Below, piece after piece: positions 1 to 5,838 of a stretch of DNA of 5,845 nt. Numbering within the stretch: position 1 is the stretch's first letter; every line of letters starts with the position of its first letter. The notes under the pieces were generated by a model. The model was not told the origin of the DNA, did not search any database, and was given only the letters and a program-made list of their open reading frames with translations. The stretch spans positions 7,381-13,225 of the forward strand of contig DNUB01000216.1 of assembly GCA_003508605.1 (NCBI GenBank), given 5' to 3'. Source of the stretch: Oscillospiraceae bacterium. Lineage in GTDB: Bacteria > Bacillota > Clostridia > Oscillospirales > Ruminococcaceae. Made by a program: the position numbers and the translations under genes.

Positions 1-130
1 ATTTTGTGCAATTTCGCTAAATGCATGGCAATTTCAAGGAAAAACCGCAGCGGATTCTTTGATTAAGAGAACCGTTTTTGGCAGAAATAGGGCATACCCT
101 TTGTTTAAAAACCCTGATATTACCTTCCGT

Positions 131-577
131 TTACTTTCTTTTCAGCGTGGTTCTGGCCTTTTTAACATCGGCCAGATCCTTGCTGAGCAGCTCCTCGACT
201 CTTGTAAGCATTGAATCCACATATTCGTTTGTATTATTGCAAAGCTCGTTGTACTTTGTTTGTGCGTTGGTAAGAATCTGGGTAGCCTTTTCATTGGCTT
301 GTCTGGTGATTTCCTGTTGCGATACAAGCTTCTTTGCGCTTTCCTCCGCCTTTCGAATAATTCGGTCCGCCTCCTGCTTAGCGTCGCTTATGATTATCTT
401 GCGGTCGTTTACCAGCTTTTGCGCCTGCGTTATTTCGGCAGGCATACTCATTCTTATATCCTCGATCAAATCTCTTAATGCGTTTACGTCAACCATGCCT
501 TTTTTTTGCGAAAAAGGCACCTGCATAGATTTATCAAGAATTTCGTCCATTGCTTCCAAAGCGTCGTCAATGTTCAT
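131..577 (-). CDS. coiled-coil protein of unknown function, often labelled 'V-type ATPase subunit H-like'
   Basis: A 148-aa, highly charged, largely helical protein with no signal peptide or membrane segment. Residues 29-53 (VDVNALRDLIEDIRMSMPAE onward) form a short ordered head. A long heptad-like coiled coil, about 55-110, follows, with alternating Ala/Ile and Lys/Glu (SDAKQEADRIIRKAEESAKK), and the basic tail ends LKRK. This head-plus-coil pattern recurs in small clostridial proteins encoded just after coaD. Databases tend to name these after V-ATPase subunit H or E, or compare them with DivIVA, because of the coiled coil. No other ATPase genes are present here, so that name should not be taken as function. 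The ATG at 577 is supported by AAAGGA (585-590) 7 nt upstream. It lies 61 nt after coaD with no terminator between, so it is probably co-transcribed. A scaffold or cell-envelope organising role is a guess. Confidence 0.85.
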   Translation of the reverse strand: MNIDDALEAMDEILDKSMQVPFSQKKGMVDVNALRDLIEDIRMSMPAEITQAQKLVNDRKIIISDAKQEADRIIRKAEESAKKLVSQQEITRQANEKATQILTNAQTKYNELCNNTNEYVDSMLTRVEELLSKDLADVKKARTTLKRK

Positions 578-638
578 TTTTAAATCCTTTCTATGGGCTT
601 TTTATTTTAAATCAGTATTAAGAGAGCGGCTTGCAGCC

Positions 639-1145
639 TTAACTTTTCAGTGTTTCCTTATCGGTAAGCCGTCTTACTCCTTTTACTATATCCTCCACGA
701 TTCCGTGAGGAACATAGGAGGTTATATCGCCGCCAAATAATGCGATTTGCTTAACCATACTTGAGGACAGGAACGTACCGACAGCGTCGGCGCATAAAAA
801 CACCGTTTCCGCCTTATGGCACAAATCCTTGTTAACCAAAGCCATTTGAAATTCATACTCAAAATCCGACATTGCCCTTAAGCCCTTAATAATTACATCG
901 GCATTTTTTTTATTGAAATAGTCTATCAAAAGTCCGTTGTCGCTGTCTACCTCAATGTTGGGCAAATCCTTTGTCACCCGCCTGATCATATTAACCCTTT
1001 CCTCAGCAGTAAAGCAGGTGGTCTTTAACGGATTGACCGAAACAAGCACTATCAGCTTATCAAAAAGCTTGGAGGCTCTTCGGATAATATCCAGATGTCC
1101 GCAGGTAACCGGATCGAAGCTTCCGGGATAAATGGCAGTTCTCAT
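639..1145 (-). CDS. coaD: phosphopantetheine adenylyltransferase (PPAT)
   Basis: CoaD makes dephospho-CoA and pyrophosphate from 4'-phosphopantetheine and ATP, the fourth step of coenzyme A synthesis from pantothenate. It is a nucleotidyltransferase-fold enzyme, normally hexameric. At 168 aa it has the standard length. Visible motifs are YPGSFDPVT (6-14) with the T-x-G-H motif ending at His17, the phosphate-contacting Lys41, [12 protein letters not shown] (87-98) and SSSMVKQIA (127-135). Lys87 stands where E. coli has Arg88, and Gly123 stands where an aromatic residue is common (Trp124 in E. coli); His17, Lys41 and Arg90 are intact. The ATG at 1145 has GAGGAG 8 nt upstream (1154-1159), inside rsmD, and overlaps the rsmD TGA by 4 nt, indicating translational coupling. 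The rsmD-coaD pair is conserved in many bacteria, including B. subtilis ylbH-coaD. Confidence 0.98.
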   Translation of the reverse strand: MRTAIYPGSFDPVTCGHLDIIRRASKLFDKLIVLVSVNPLKTTCFTAEERVNMIRRVTKDLPNIEVDSDNGLLIDYFNKKNADVIIKGLRAMSDFEYEFQMALVNKDLCHKAETVFLCADAVGTFLSSSMVKQIALFGGDITSYVPHGIVEDIVKGVRRLTDKETLKS

Positions 1146-1750
1146 TGTCGGTTCTCCTCGCTGTCTGTGTCGGGCTGTGTGATTTCGGCTTCCGCCGTAT
1201 CCTCTTCGTCTTTCTCCGATTTTCTGTAAGCGGTAAGGCTCACTCTGCCATGACGGTATATTTTGCTTACCGCAAAATCGCCGAAGCGTTGGGGCAGGAT
1301 TGTTTCCTTTTCATGCTCACATATTATTATACCACTTTCCGTCATTTTTTCAACCAGCTGGGGCATAGATTTTTGAATCAGCTTGCGATTGTATGGCGGA
1401 TCAAGTATGGCAATATCAAATTTTTCCTTGGTAGAACGCAGAAAAGCGTTATTTGCCATATTGCAGACAGCAGCGTTGGCTTCAAGCCCCGTATGCCTTA
1501 AATTATCTTTAATAATCTTAATTGATTCAGCCGAGCTGTCAACAAAAACAGCCTTTTTTGCCCCTCTTGAAAGTGCCTCAATGCCAAGCTGCCCCGAGCC
1601 TGAAAACAGATCCAGAACAACGGCGTCTTCGATTTCAAATTGCACGATACTGAAAATCGCTTCCTTGACCCCCTCGATAGTAGGTCGAACGTCAAGTCCG
1701 GGCAATGTTTTTAACCGCCTGCCCTTGGCGGTACCTGTAATTACTCTCAC
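1142..1750 (-). CDS. rsmD: 16S rRNA (guanine(966)-N2)-methyltransferase RsmD
   Basis: RsmD is an S-adenosylmethionine-dependent enzyme that methylates N2 of G966 (E. coli numbering) of 16S rRNA in the assembling 30S subunit. The N-terminal [15 protein letters not shown] block (22-36) corresponds to the family RPT-x-x-x-V(R/K)EA signature. SAM-binding motif I is [15 protein letters not shown] (45-59), an acidic residue after the next strand is Asp71, and the catalytic motif IV is DPPY (117-120). Length is 202 aa against about 185-200 in relatives. The extra is a hydrophilic acidic tail (about 178-202) rich in Glu and Asp, which I do not recognise as a domain. The start is GTG (1748-1750), supported by AGGAG (1759-1763) 8 nt upstream inside the end of uvrC, with which it overlaps by 1 nt. 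Its stop overlaps coaD as ATGA. Confidence 0.96.
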   Translation of the reverse strand: MRVITGTAKGRRLKTLPGLDVRPTIEGVKEAIFSIVQFEIEDAVVLDLFSGSGQLGIEALSRGAKKAVFVDSSAESIKIIKDNLRHTGLEANAAVCNMANNAFLRSTKEKFDIAILDPPYNRKLIQKSMPQLVEKMTESGIIICEHEKETILPQRFGDFAVSKIYRHGRVSLTAYRKSEKDEEDTAEAEITQPDTDSEENRQ

Positions 1751-3573
1751 TAAAATGTCTCCTGAATAAACAAATATAATTCCTCGGCAACCTCTTTGTT
1801 AAGCTTGGCGGTTTGTGCAAGCTGCAAGGGGGTCGCCTCCTTTATGGCCTTTTTAGTTTTAAACTCCTTAAGCAGCGCCATAGCCTTTGCCTCGCCAACG
1901 CCTTTAACACGCGTAAGCTCCAGCTCGTATTGCTTTTTCCTGTGACGGCTTCTCTGGTAGTTTATGGAAAAGCGGTGAACCTCGTCCTGTATTTTTGTAA
2001 GAAGAGCGAAAACGCTTTTGTTGGCGTTTACCTGTATTTCGCCGCCCTCCTTGGCAATGGCTCTCGTGCGGTGCTTTTCGTCCTTCACAAGTCCGTACAG
2101 GCTGACCTCGATGCCCATTCTGTCCAACACCTCTTTGACAGCGGCGACATGACCCTTGCCGCCGTCAAGAAGAATCAGGTCGGGCAGCGGAGAAAAGCCC
2201 TCGTCGCCGTCTAAATAACGCTGCATACGGCGTTCTATAACCTCCTGCATACAGGCATAGTCATCGATTCCCTCAACATATTTTATATTGAATTTTTTGT
2301 AGCCCTGCTTAAAGGGTCGGCCGTTTTTGAATACCACCATACCGGCCACACGGGTTTCCTCGCCCATATTCGAGATATCGTAGCTTTCGATGGTTTCGGG
2401 GGTTCTTGAAAGACCTAAAATATTTTTCAGATCCTCAAGAGCGGCAATCTCCTTGGCAGTTCTCCCCACCTTTAAGGATAAATATTCCTCGGCGTTGCTT
2501 TTTGCCAGGGTAACTTGAGTAAGACCCTCGCCCCTCTTTGGGTTTACAAGGGAGATCTTATGCTTGAACCTGTCGCTAAAGTAGCTTTCCAAAAGCTCCC
2601 TGCCATCGATTTCCATATCAAGGTAAACTTCCTTGGGCATCTCCGATTTTCCCGAGTAATACTCAACCAAAAAATCCTCTCTCGTCTGACTGCTGTCGCT
2701 TTCGTCGCCTATAAAGAAATTTTCCTTGTCAATAATTCTGCCGCCTCGGTATTTTACCACCGCAACACTGCACTTATCCATATTTACCGCCGCCGCCACC
2801 ACGTCAAAATCGGTGGTTTTTGAAGAATAAATATGCTGGGTCATTTCCGCATTTTTAATGGAATTTATTTTATCCCGAATTTGCGCCGCCTTTTCAAACT
2901 CAAGCCTTTCAGCGTATTCCTCCATCTCCCTTGTAAGACGTTCAATACTCTCCTTACTGCCGTTTTTGATGTAGCTTATGGCTTGATGAACGCTGTTCAA
3001 ATACTCTTCCTTGGGTATTTTACCCCTGCATACGCCCATACATCTTCCGATATGAAGATTAAGGCAGGGACGCTCCTTTCCGAAGTCGCGGGGAAATTTC
3101 CTGCTGCAGGTAGGCAGCATAAAAATGCGGTTGGCTTCCTCAACGGCTTGCTTTACGGTATAACCTTGTGTGTAGGGACCGATATACTGCGCATTTTTAT
3201 CGTCCGTTTGCAGCGCATAGGTTATTTTCGGGTATTCGTCACCCGAAATTTTCACATAGTTGTAGCCCTTGTCGTCCTTTAAAAGAATATTGTACTTTGG
3301 AGAATGCAGCTTTATCAGATTGGCTTCAAGCACCAGTGCGTCCAATTCGGTGGGGGTGACTATAAAGTCGAAATCATAAATATTCTGCACTAAACGGTAG
3401 GTCTTGGCATTGTGGCTTTCAACGGCACGAAAATAACTTGTGACACGGTTTTTAAGTGCCTTTGCCTTACCTATATAAATTATTTTGCCGCCGCTGTCCT
3501 TCATCTGATACACTCCCGGAGTAAGGGGCAGCTTATTGGCTTTCTCACGCAGGAAATCTAATCTGTCGTTCAT
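1750..3573 (-). CDS. uvrC: excinuclease ABC subunit C (UvrC)
   Basis: UvrC is the nuclease of bacterial nucleotide excision repair; bound to UvrB at a lesion, it cuts 3' and then 5' of the damage. Numbering is from the ATG at 3573 (607 aa). The N-terminal GIY-YIG nuclease has PGVY at 19-22, YIG at 33-35, the expected Arg43 and Glu83. Four cysteines (156, 170, 178, 182) match the 4Fe-4S cluster ligands known in the family. A UvrB-binding UVR motif lies at about 215-241. The RNase H-like nuclease shows Asp399 (SYDISN), Asp470 (LLDGGKG) and His533 (VHRF). A helix-hairpin-helix region is at about 553-607. The frame extends to a TTG at 3603, but that start has AAGG only 2 nt away and lies in the hairpin stem. 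The ATG at 3573 gives the usual distance to the PGVY motif. The TAG stop shares one base with the rsmD start. Confidence 0.97.
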   Translation of the reverse strand: MNDRLDFLREKANKLPLTPGVYQMKDSGGKIIYIGKAKALKNRVTSYFRAVESHNAKTYRLVQNIYDFDFIVTPTELDALVLEANLIKLHSPKYNILLKDDKGYNYVKISGDEYPKITYALQTDDKNAQYIGPYTQGYTVKQAVEEANRIFMLPTCSRKFPRDFGKERPCLNLHIGRCMGVCRGKIPKEEYLNSVHQAISYIKNGSKESIERLTREMEEYAERLEFEKAAQIRDKINSIKNAEMTQHIYSSKTTDFDVVAAAVNMDKCSVAVVKYRGGRIIDKENFFIGDESDSSQTREDFLVEYYSGKSEMPKEVYLDMEIDGRELLESYFSDRFKHKISLVNPKRGEGLTQVTLAKSNAEEYLSLKVGRTAKEIAALEDLKNILGLSRTPETIESYDISNMGEETRVAGMVVFKNGRPFKQGYKKFNIKYVEGIDDYACMQEVIERRMQRYLDGDEGFSPLPDLILLDGGKGHVAAVKEVLDRMGIEVSLYGLVKDEKHRTRAIAKEGGEIQVNANKSVFALLTKIQDEVHRFSINYQRSRHRKKQYELELTRVKGVGEAKAMALLKEFKTKKAIKEATPLQLAQTAKLNKEVAEELYLFIQETF

Positions 3574-3609
3574 TTGATAAATAAGCGGGATAATTTCATA
3601 CAATACCTT
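3570..3609 (-). promoter_or_regulatory. possible 9-codon coupling mini-ORF overlapping the uvrC start
   Basis: An ATG at 3597-3599 has AAGG (3606-3609) 6 nt upstream and opens a 9-residue frame (MKLSRLFIK). Its TGA stop (3570-3572) overlaps the in-frame uvrC ATG (3571-3573) as ATGA. The uvrC ATG has no Shine-Dalgarno of its own, so reinitiation after this mini-ORF is a plausible way to start uvrC. The signal is short and could be coincidental. Confidence 0.27.
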
Positions 3610-3644
3610 ATAAATTCTATATACGAATTTATAAAGTATTGTAT
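3598..3644 (-). repeat. 20-bp inverted repeat (stem-loop) in the metG-uvrC gap
   Basis: The arms 3598-3617 and 3625-3644 are complementary over 20 bp with one mismatch, which becomes a G-U wobble in the minus-strand RNA. The loop is 7 nt (GUAUAUA). The stem is almost entirely A/U with few G/C pairs. The downstream arm contains the only Shine-Dalgarno-like AAGG before uvrC (3606-3609) and ends within an ATG (3597-3599). No U-tract follows on the minus strand, so it is not a standard terminator for metG. On the plus strand it is followed by TGTTTTT, but no plus-strand gene leads into it. It could gate uvrC translation, act as an RNA processing site, or be a remnant of a small repeated element. 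Confidence 0.75.
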
Positions 3645-3668
3645 TGTTTTTCCCTGTATAAAAAGTTT

Positions 3669-5621
3669 TTATCTTACCGTACTTCCGTTAGGTACTTCGC
3701 TGTCTACCGTCAAAAGCTTTACACTGTCGCCGCAGTCGCAGGAAAGTATCATTCCTTCGCTTAACTCGCCGCAAAGCTTGGCGGGAGTGAGGTTGGCGAC
3801 AAAAACAATCTTTTTGCCTATCAGATCCTCAGGCTTATACCATTTTGCAATGCCCGAAACTATTTGTCTGCCGTTTCTTCCGTCGTCTAACCGAAGCTTA
3901 AGCAGCTTGACGGATTTAGCCACTTTTTCGCAGGCGACGACCTGTGCCGTTCTCAGCTTGACCTGTGCAAACCGGTCTATGGAAATAAGACCCGCCTTAT
4001 CCAGATCCTCGTCCTCAGCTCTTTCGGCGTTTTGTTCCTCCTTTTGAGGAGCAATTACCGAGTTAAGATATTCGATTTCCGAGACGACATCAAGGCGGGG
4101 GAATAAGACATCACCCTTTTTAACGGTAACGCAGGCGGGGAGTACTCCGAAAACAGACAGCTTTTCAAAGGAAATATCCTCCTTTGAAGCTCCTATCTGT
4201 TCCAAAGCCTTGGGCATCATTGCGGGCATAAAGGGTGTGAGCAGTGCGGTGCAAATCCTTATCGTTTCAAGCAGATTGTACAGAACAGAGGCGAGCCTTG
4301 CCCTTTTTGCCGGGTCTTTTGCAAGAATCCAAGGCGCAGTTTCGTCAATATACTTGTTAGCTCTTGAAACCACGTTCATAATCTCGGTAAGGGCGGAAGA
4401 AAGCTTGGTTTCATCCACCAGGGAGGTAACCGCAGGTGTCAGCCTTACCGCCATTTTCTTCAGATCGGCGTCAAATTCGCCCTCCTCACGCTCGGCGGGA
4501 AGCGTTCCGTCAAAATATTTTACAACCATTGCAACGGTTCTTGAAACAAGGTTGCCCAAATCATTGGCAAGGTCGGAATTGATGCGGTTTATCATAATTT
4601 CGTTGGAGTAGTCGCTGTCCGAGCCGAAGGGCATTTCACGGAGAATATGGTAGCGTATGGAGTCCACGCCGTATCTTTCGCCCAAAACAAAGGGATCTAC
4701 CACATTTCCTATGGATTTGCTCATCTTAACGCCGTTAAAGTTAATATATCCGTGTACCGAAAGCTTTTTGGGCAGCGGAAGATCGAGAGCCATAAGCATT
4801 GCGGGCCAGATAAGGGCGTGAAATCTCATAATGTCCTTGGCAACCATATGCACGTCGGCGGGCCAAAACTCCTTCATATCGTCATACTTATCGTTTTCAT
4901 AGCCCAAAGCGGTAATGTAGTTGGAAAGTGCGTCTATCCACACATAGGCGATATGCTTTTCGTCAAAGGGCAGCTTAACTCCCCAAGTAAATGATGTTCG
5001 GGAAACGCATACGTCTTCAAGACCGGGTTTAATAAAGTTGTTGACCAATTCCTTAGCCCTCCACTCCGGCTGAACAAAGTCGGTTTCGGTAAGCAGCTTT
5101 TCAAGCTTTTCGGAAAATGCGGAAAGCTTAAAGAAGTAGGCCTCCTCGGTAGCCTCCTTGACCTCTCTGTGACATTCGGGGCATTTTCCGTTTTCGTCAA
5201 GCTGTGATTCGGTCCAAAAGCTTTCGCAGGGAGTGCAGTATTTTCCCTTGTACTCGCTTTTATACAAGTAGCCTTTATTAAGCAGAGTCTGATAGATTTT
5301 TTGAACCGCCGTTTCATGATAATCGTCAGTGGTTCTGATAAAACGGTCGTAATCCACATTAACATATTTCCAAAGCTTTTGAAATTTGCCTGCAATCTCA
5401 TCAACATACTGCTTGGGCGTCACTCCCGCTTCCTTGGCCTTCTGCTGAATTTTTTGACCGTGCTCGTCCGTACCCGTAAGGAACATTACCTTACAGCCCT
5501 CCATTCTTTTAAAGCGGGCGATGGCATCGCAGGCAACGGTAGTGTATAAATGTCCTATATGCGGAGCGGCACTGGGGTAATAAATGGGTGTGGTTATATA
5601 AAATGTCTTATTCTCTTTCAT
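3669..5621 (-). CDS. metG: methionyl-tRNA synthetase (MetRS)
   Basis: This class Ia aminoacyl-tRNA synthetase joins methionine to tRNA-Met, elongator and initiator, using ATP in the cytoplasm. The Rossmann catalytic core carries a literal HIGH signature at residues 21-24 and KMSKS at 299-303. The zinc knuckle has Cys129, Cys132, Cys147 and Cys150. WIDAL is at 228-232. The helical anticodon-binding domain spans about 335-490 and includes the NKY...APW block (422-431) implicated in CAU recognition. A Glu-rich linker (about 525-542) leads to a C-terminal EMAP-II/Trbp111-like tRNA-binding and dimerisation domain (548-650, with RQIVSGIAKWY). At 650 aa it is close to Gram-positive homologues (about 660). 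The ATG at 5621 is fixed because an in-frame TGA lies three codons upstream. Its ribosome binding site is poor. Ala262 sits in the HMVAKDIMRFH block where Gly is usual. It is probably the first full-length gene of the transcription unit, and no T-box consensus is visible in its leader. Confidence 0.98.
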   Translation of the reverse strand: MKENKTFYITTPIYYPSAAPHIGHLYTTVACDAIARFKRMEGCKVMFLTGTDEHGQKIQQKAKEAGVTPKQYVDEIAGKFQKLWKYVNVDYDRFIRTTDDYHETAVQKIYQTLLNKGYLYKSEYKGKYCTPCESFWTESQLDENGKCPECHREVKEATEEAYFFKLSAFSEKLEKLLTETDFVQPEWRAKELVNNFIKPGLEDVCVSRTSFTWGVKLPFDEKHIAYVWIDALSNYITALGYENDKYDDMKEFWPADVHMVAKDIMRFHALIWPAMLMALDLPLPKKLSVHGYINFNGVKMSKSIGNVVDPFVLGERYGVDSIRYHILREMPFGSDSDYSNEIMINRINSDLANDLGNLVSRTVAMVVKYFDGTLPAEREEGEFDADLKKMAVRLTPAVTSLVDETKLSSALTEIMNVVSRANKYIDETAPWILAKDPAKRARLASVLYNLLETIRICTALLTPFMPAMMPKALEQIGASKEDISFEKLSVFGVLPACVTVKKGDVLFPRLDVVSEIEYLNSVIAPQKEEQNAERAEDEDLDKAGLISIDRFAQVKLRTAQVVACEKVAKSVKLLKLRLDDGRNGRQIVSGIAKWYKPEDLIGKKIVFVANLTPAKLCGELSEGMILSCDCGDSVKLLTVDSEVPNGSTVR

Positions 5622-5687
5622 AATGTATCACGTCTTTCTGTATTTTTTTAATCCGGGGGTTTCCGAGTGCTGAGGAAGATATAAGTG

Positions 5688-5777
5688 TCACATTCGTTTC
5701 CCCAAACACATTCGTTCCTTTAAAAAAATATATACTACAGTATATTTCGATGTGCTAAAGGCTTTTTTAAATATCAT
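5688..5777 (-). CDS. 29-aa putative leader peptide / small ORF upstream of metG
   Basis: This is an unrecognised short ORF, ATG (5775-5777) to TGA (5688-5690). It is preceded by a textbook Shine-Dalgarno AAGGAGG (5786-5792) spaced 8 nt from the ATG, and sits just downstream of a strong promoter. The initiation signal is far better than that of metG itself. The peptide begins MIFKKAFSTSK, has a short hydrophobic patch TVVYIFL (residues 13-19) and ends KERMCLGKRM. It is strongly basic, with eight Lys/Arg and one Glu. Met occurs at residues 23 and 29, and Met29 is the last sense codon before the stop. An AU-rich hairpin with a U7 tract lies within codons 10-19. By position and signals it resembles a regulatory leader peptide for metG, which begins 66 nt after its stop. 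It could instead be a true small protein or the remnant of a lost gene; I recognise no family. Translation is well supported, function is not. Confidence 0.5.
   Translation of the reverse strand: MIFKKAFSTSKYTVVYIFLKERMCLGKRM
5689..5716 (-). repeat. 10-bp in-frame direct repeat around the Met codons of the leader
   Basis: AACGAATGTG occurs twice on the minus strand, at 5707-5716 and 5689-5698, offset by 18 nt. That is exactly six codons, so both copies are read in the same frame as CGA ATG TG(T/A). Each supplies an Arg-Met pair, and the second copy runs into the stop codon. Either copy can pair through ATGTG with the CACAT at 5750-5754, giving two mutually exclusive foldings. The repeat is exact but short. 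Confidence 0.6.
5722..5745 (-). promoter_or_regulatory. AU-rich hairpin plus U7 tract inside the leader ORF (possible weak terminator/attenuator)
   Basis: On the minus-strand RNA, AUAUAC and GUAUAU (5730-5745) form a perfect 6-bp stem around a UGUA loop. One A and seven consecutive U (5722-5728) follow. The layout is that of an intrinsic terminator, but the stem has one G-C pair and is thermodynamically weak. It lies within the translated part of the leader, so a translating ribosome would disrupt it. It could also be a DNA operator palindrome or chance AU-rich sequence. Confidence 0.3.
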
Positions 5778-5785
5778 ATTCTCCG

Positions 5786-5792
5786 CCTCCTT
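5786..5792 (-). promoter_or_regulatory. consensus Shine-Dalgarno for the metG leader ORF
   Basis: AAGGAGG on the minus strand lies 8 nt before the leader ATG, matching the full anti-Shine-Dalgarno core. It decides the leader ORF start and is the strongest ribosome binding site in the window. By contrast metG has only a poor AGAAAG at about 12 nt from its ATG, so ribosome loading on this mRNA is expected first at the leader. Confidence 0.8.
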
Positions 5793-5809
5793 CTGAAACG
5801 TGTTATTAC

Positions 5810-5838
5810 ATTATACCACCTTTTATATTTTTTGGCAA
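5810..5838 (-). promoter_or_regulatory. sigma-A type promoter driving the metG leader and metG
   Basis: Read on the minus strand, the -35 box TTGCCA (5833-5838, five of six consensus bases) is separated by exactly 17 bp of A-rich spacer from a perfect -10 box TATAAT (5810-5815). Transcription should start near 5803, giving about 25 nt of untranslated leader before the short ORF at 5777 and about 180 nt before metG. It is the only strong promoter I found in the window, so it may also serve the downstream genes. Sequences further upstream are cut off by the window edge, so upstream operators cannot be judged. Confidence 0.78.

Noticed and set aside
8..35. Direct repeat GCAATTTC at 8-15 and 28-35.
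   Set aside because: Only 8 bp, AT-rich and two copies; expected by chance and without context.
36..60. Possible intrinsic terminator after the coiled-coil gene (minus-strand CCGCTGCGG followed by TTTTT).
   Set aside because: Only three G-C pairs close a 3-nt loop, the next pair is a T-T mismatch, and the T-run is used up in the stem. Too weak to call.
1..130. Start of a further downstream minus-strand gene, for example an ATG near 27 (frame HLAKLHK running off the window).
   Set aside because: No Shine-Dalgarno precedes it and the visible frame is only a few codons, so it cannot be supported.
2..214. A plus-strand frame open from the window edge to a TGA at about 214, which might be the 3' end of a convergent gene.
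   Set aside because: It has no visible start, no recognisable protein motif, and about 80 nt of it overlap the well-supported coiled-coil gene on the other strand; it is likely a chance open frame.
620..638. Small hairpin GGCT-GCA-AGCC just after coaD.
   Set aside because: Four-base-pair stem with no U-tract; not a terminator, and no other role is evident.
78..740. A 220-codon plus-strand open frame beginning at 78, opposite the coiled-coil gene and the end of coaD.
   Set aside because: It is the reverse-strand shadow of two well-supported genes. Its composition (Ser, Phe, Leu rich) is typical of antisense to Lys/Glu-rich coding sequence, and it has no family motif.
5730..5745. BlaI/MecI/CopY-like operator, because the plus strand reads TACTACAGTA.
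   Set aside because: Only one half-site resembles TACTACA; the required symmetrical TGTAGTA partner is absent and no such regulator gene is in the window.
5622..5803. T-box or SAM riboswitch controlling metG.
   Set aside because: The leader is short, lacks the T-box antiterminator consensus (AGGGTGG...ACCGCG) and shows no SAM-riboswitch core or GC-rich terminator before metG.
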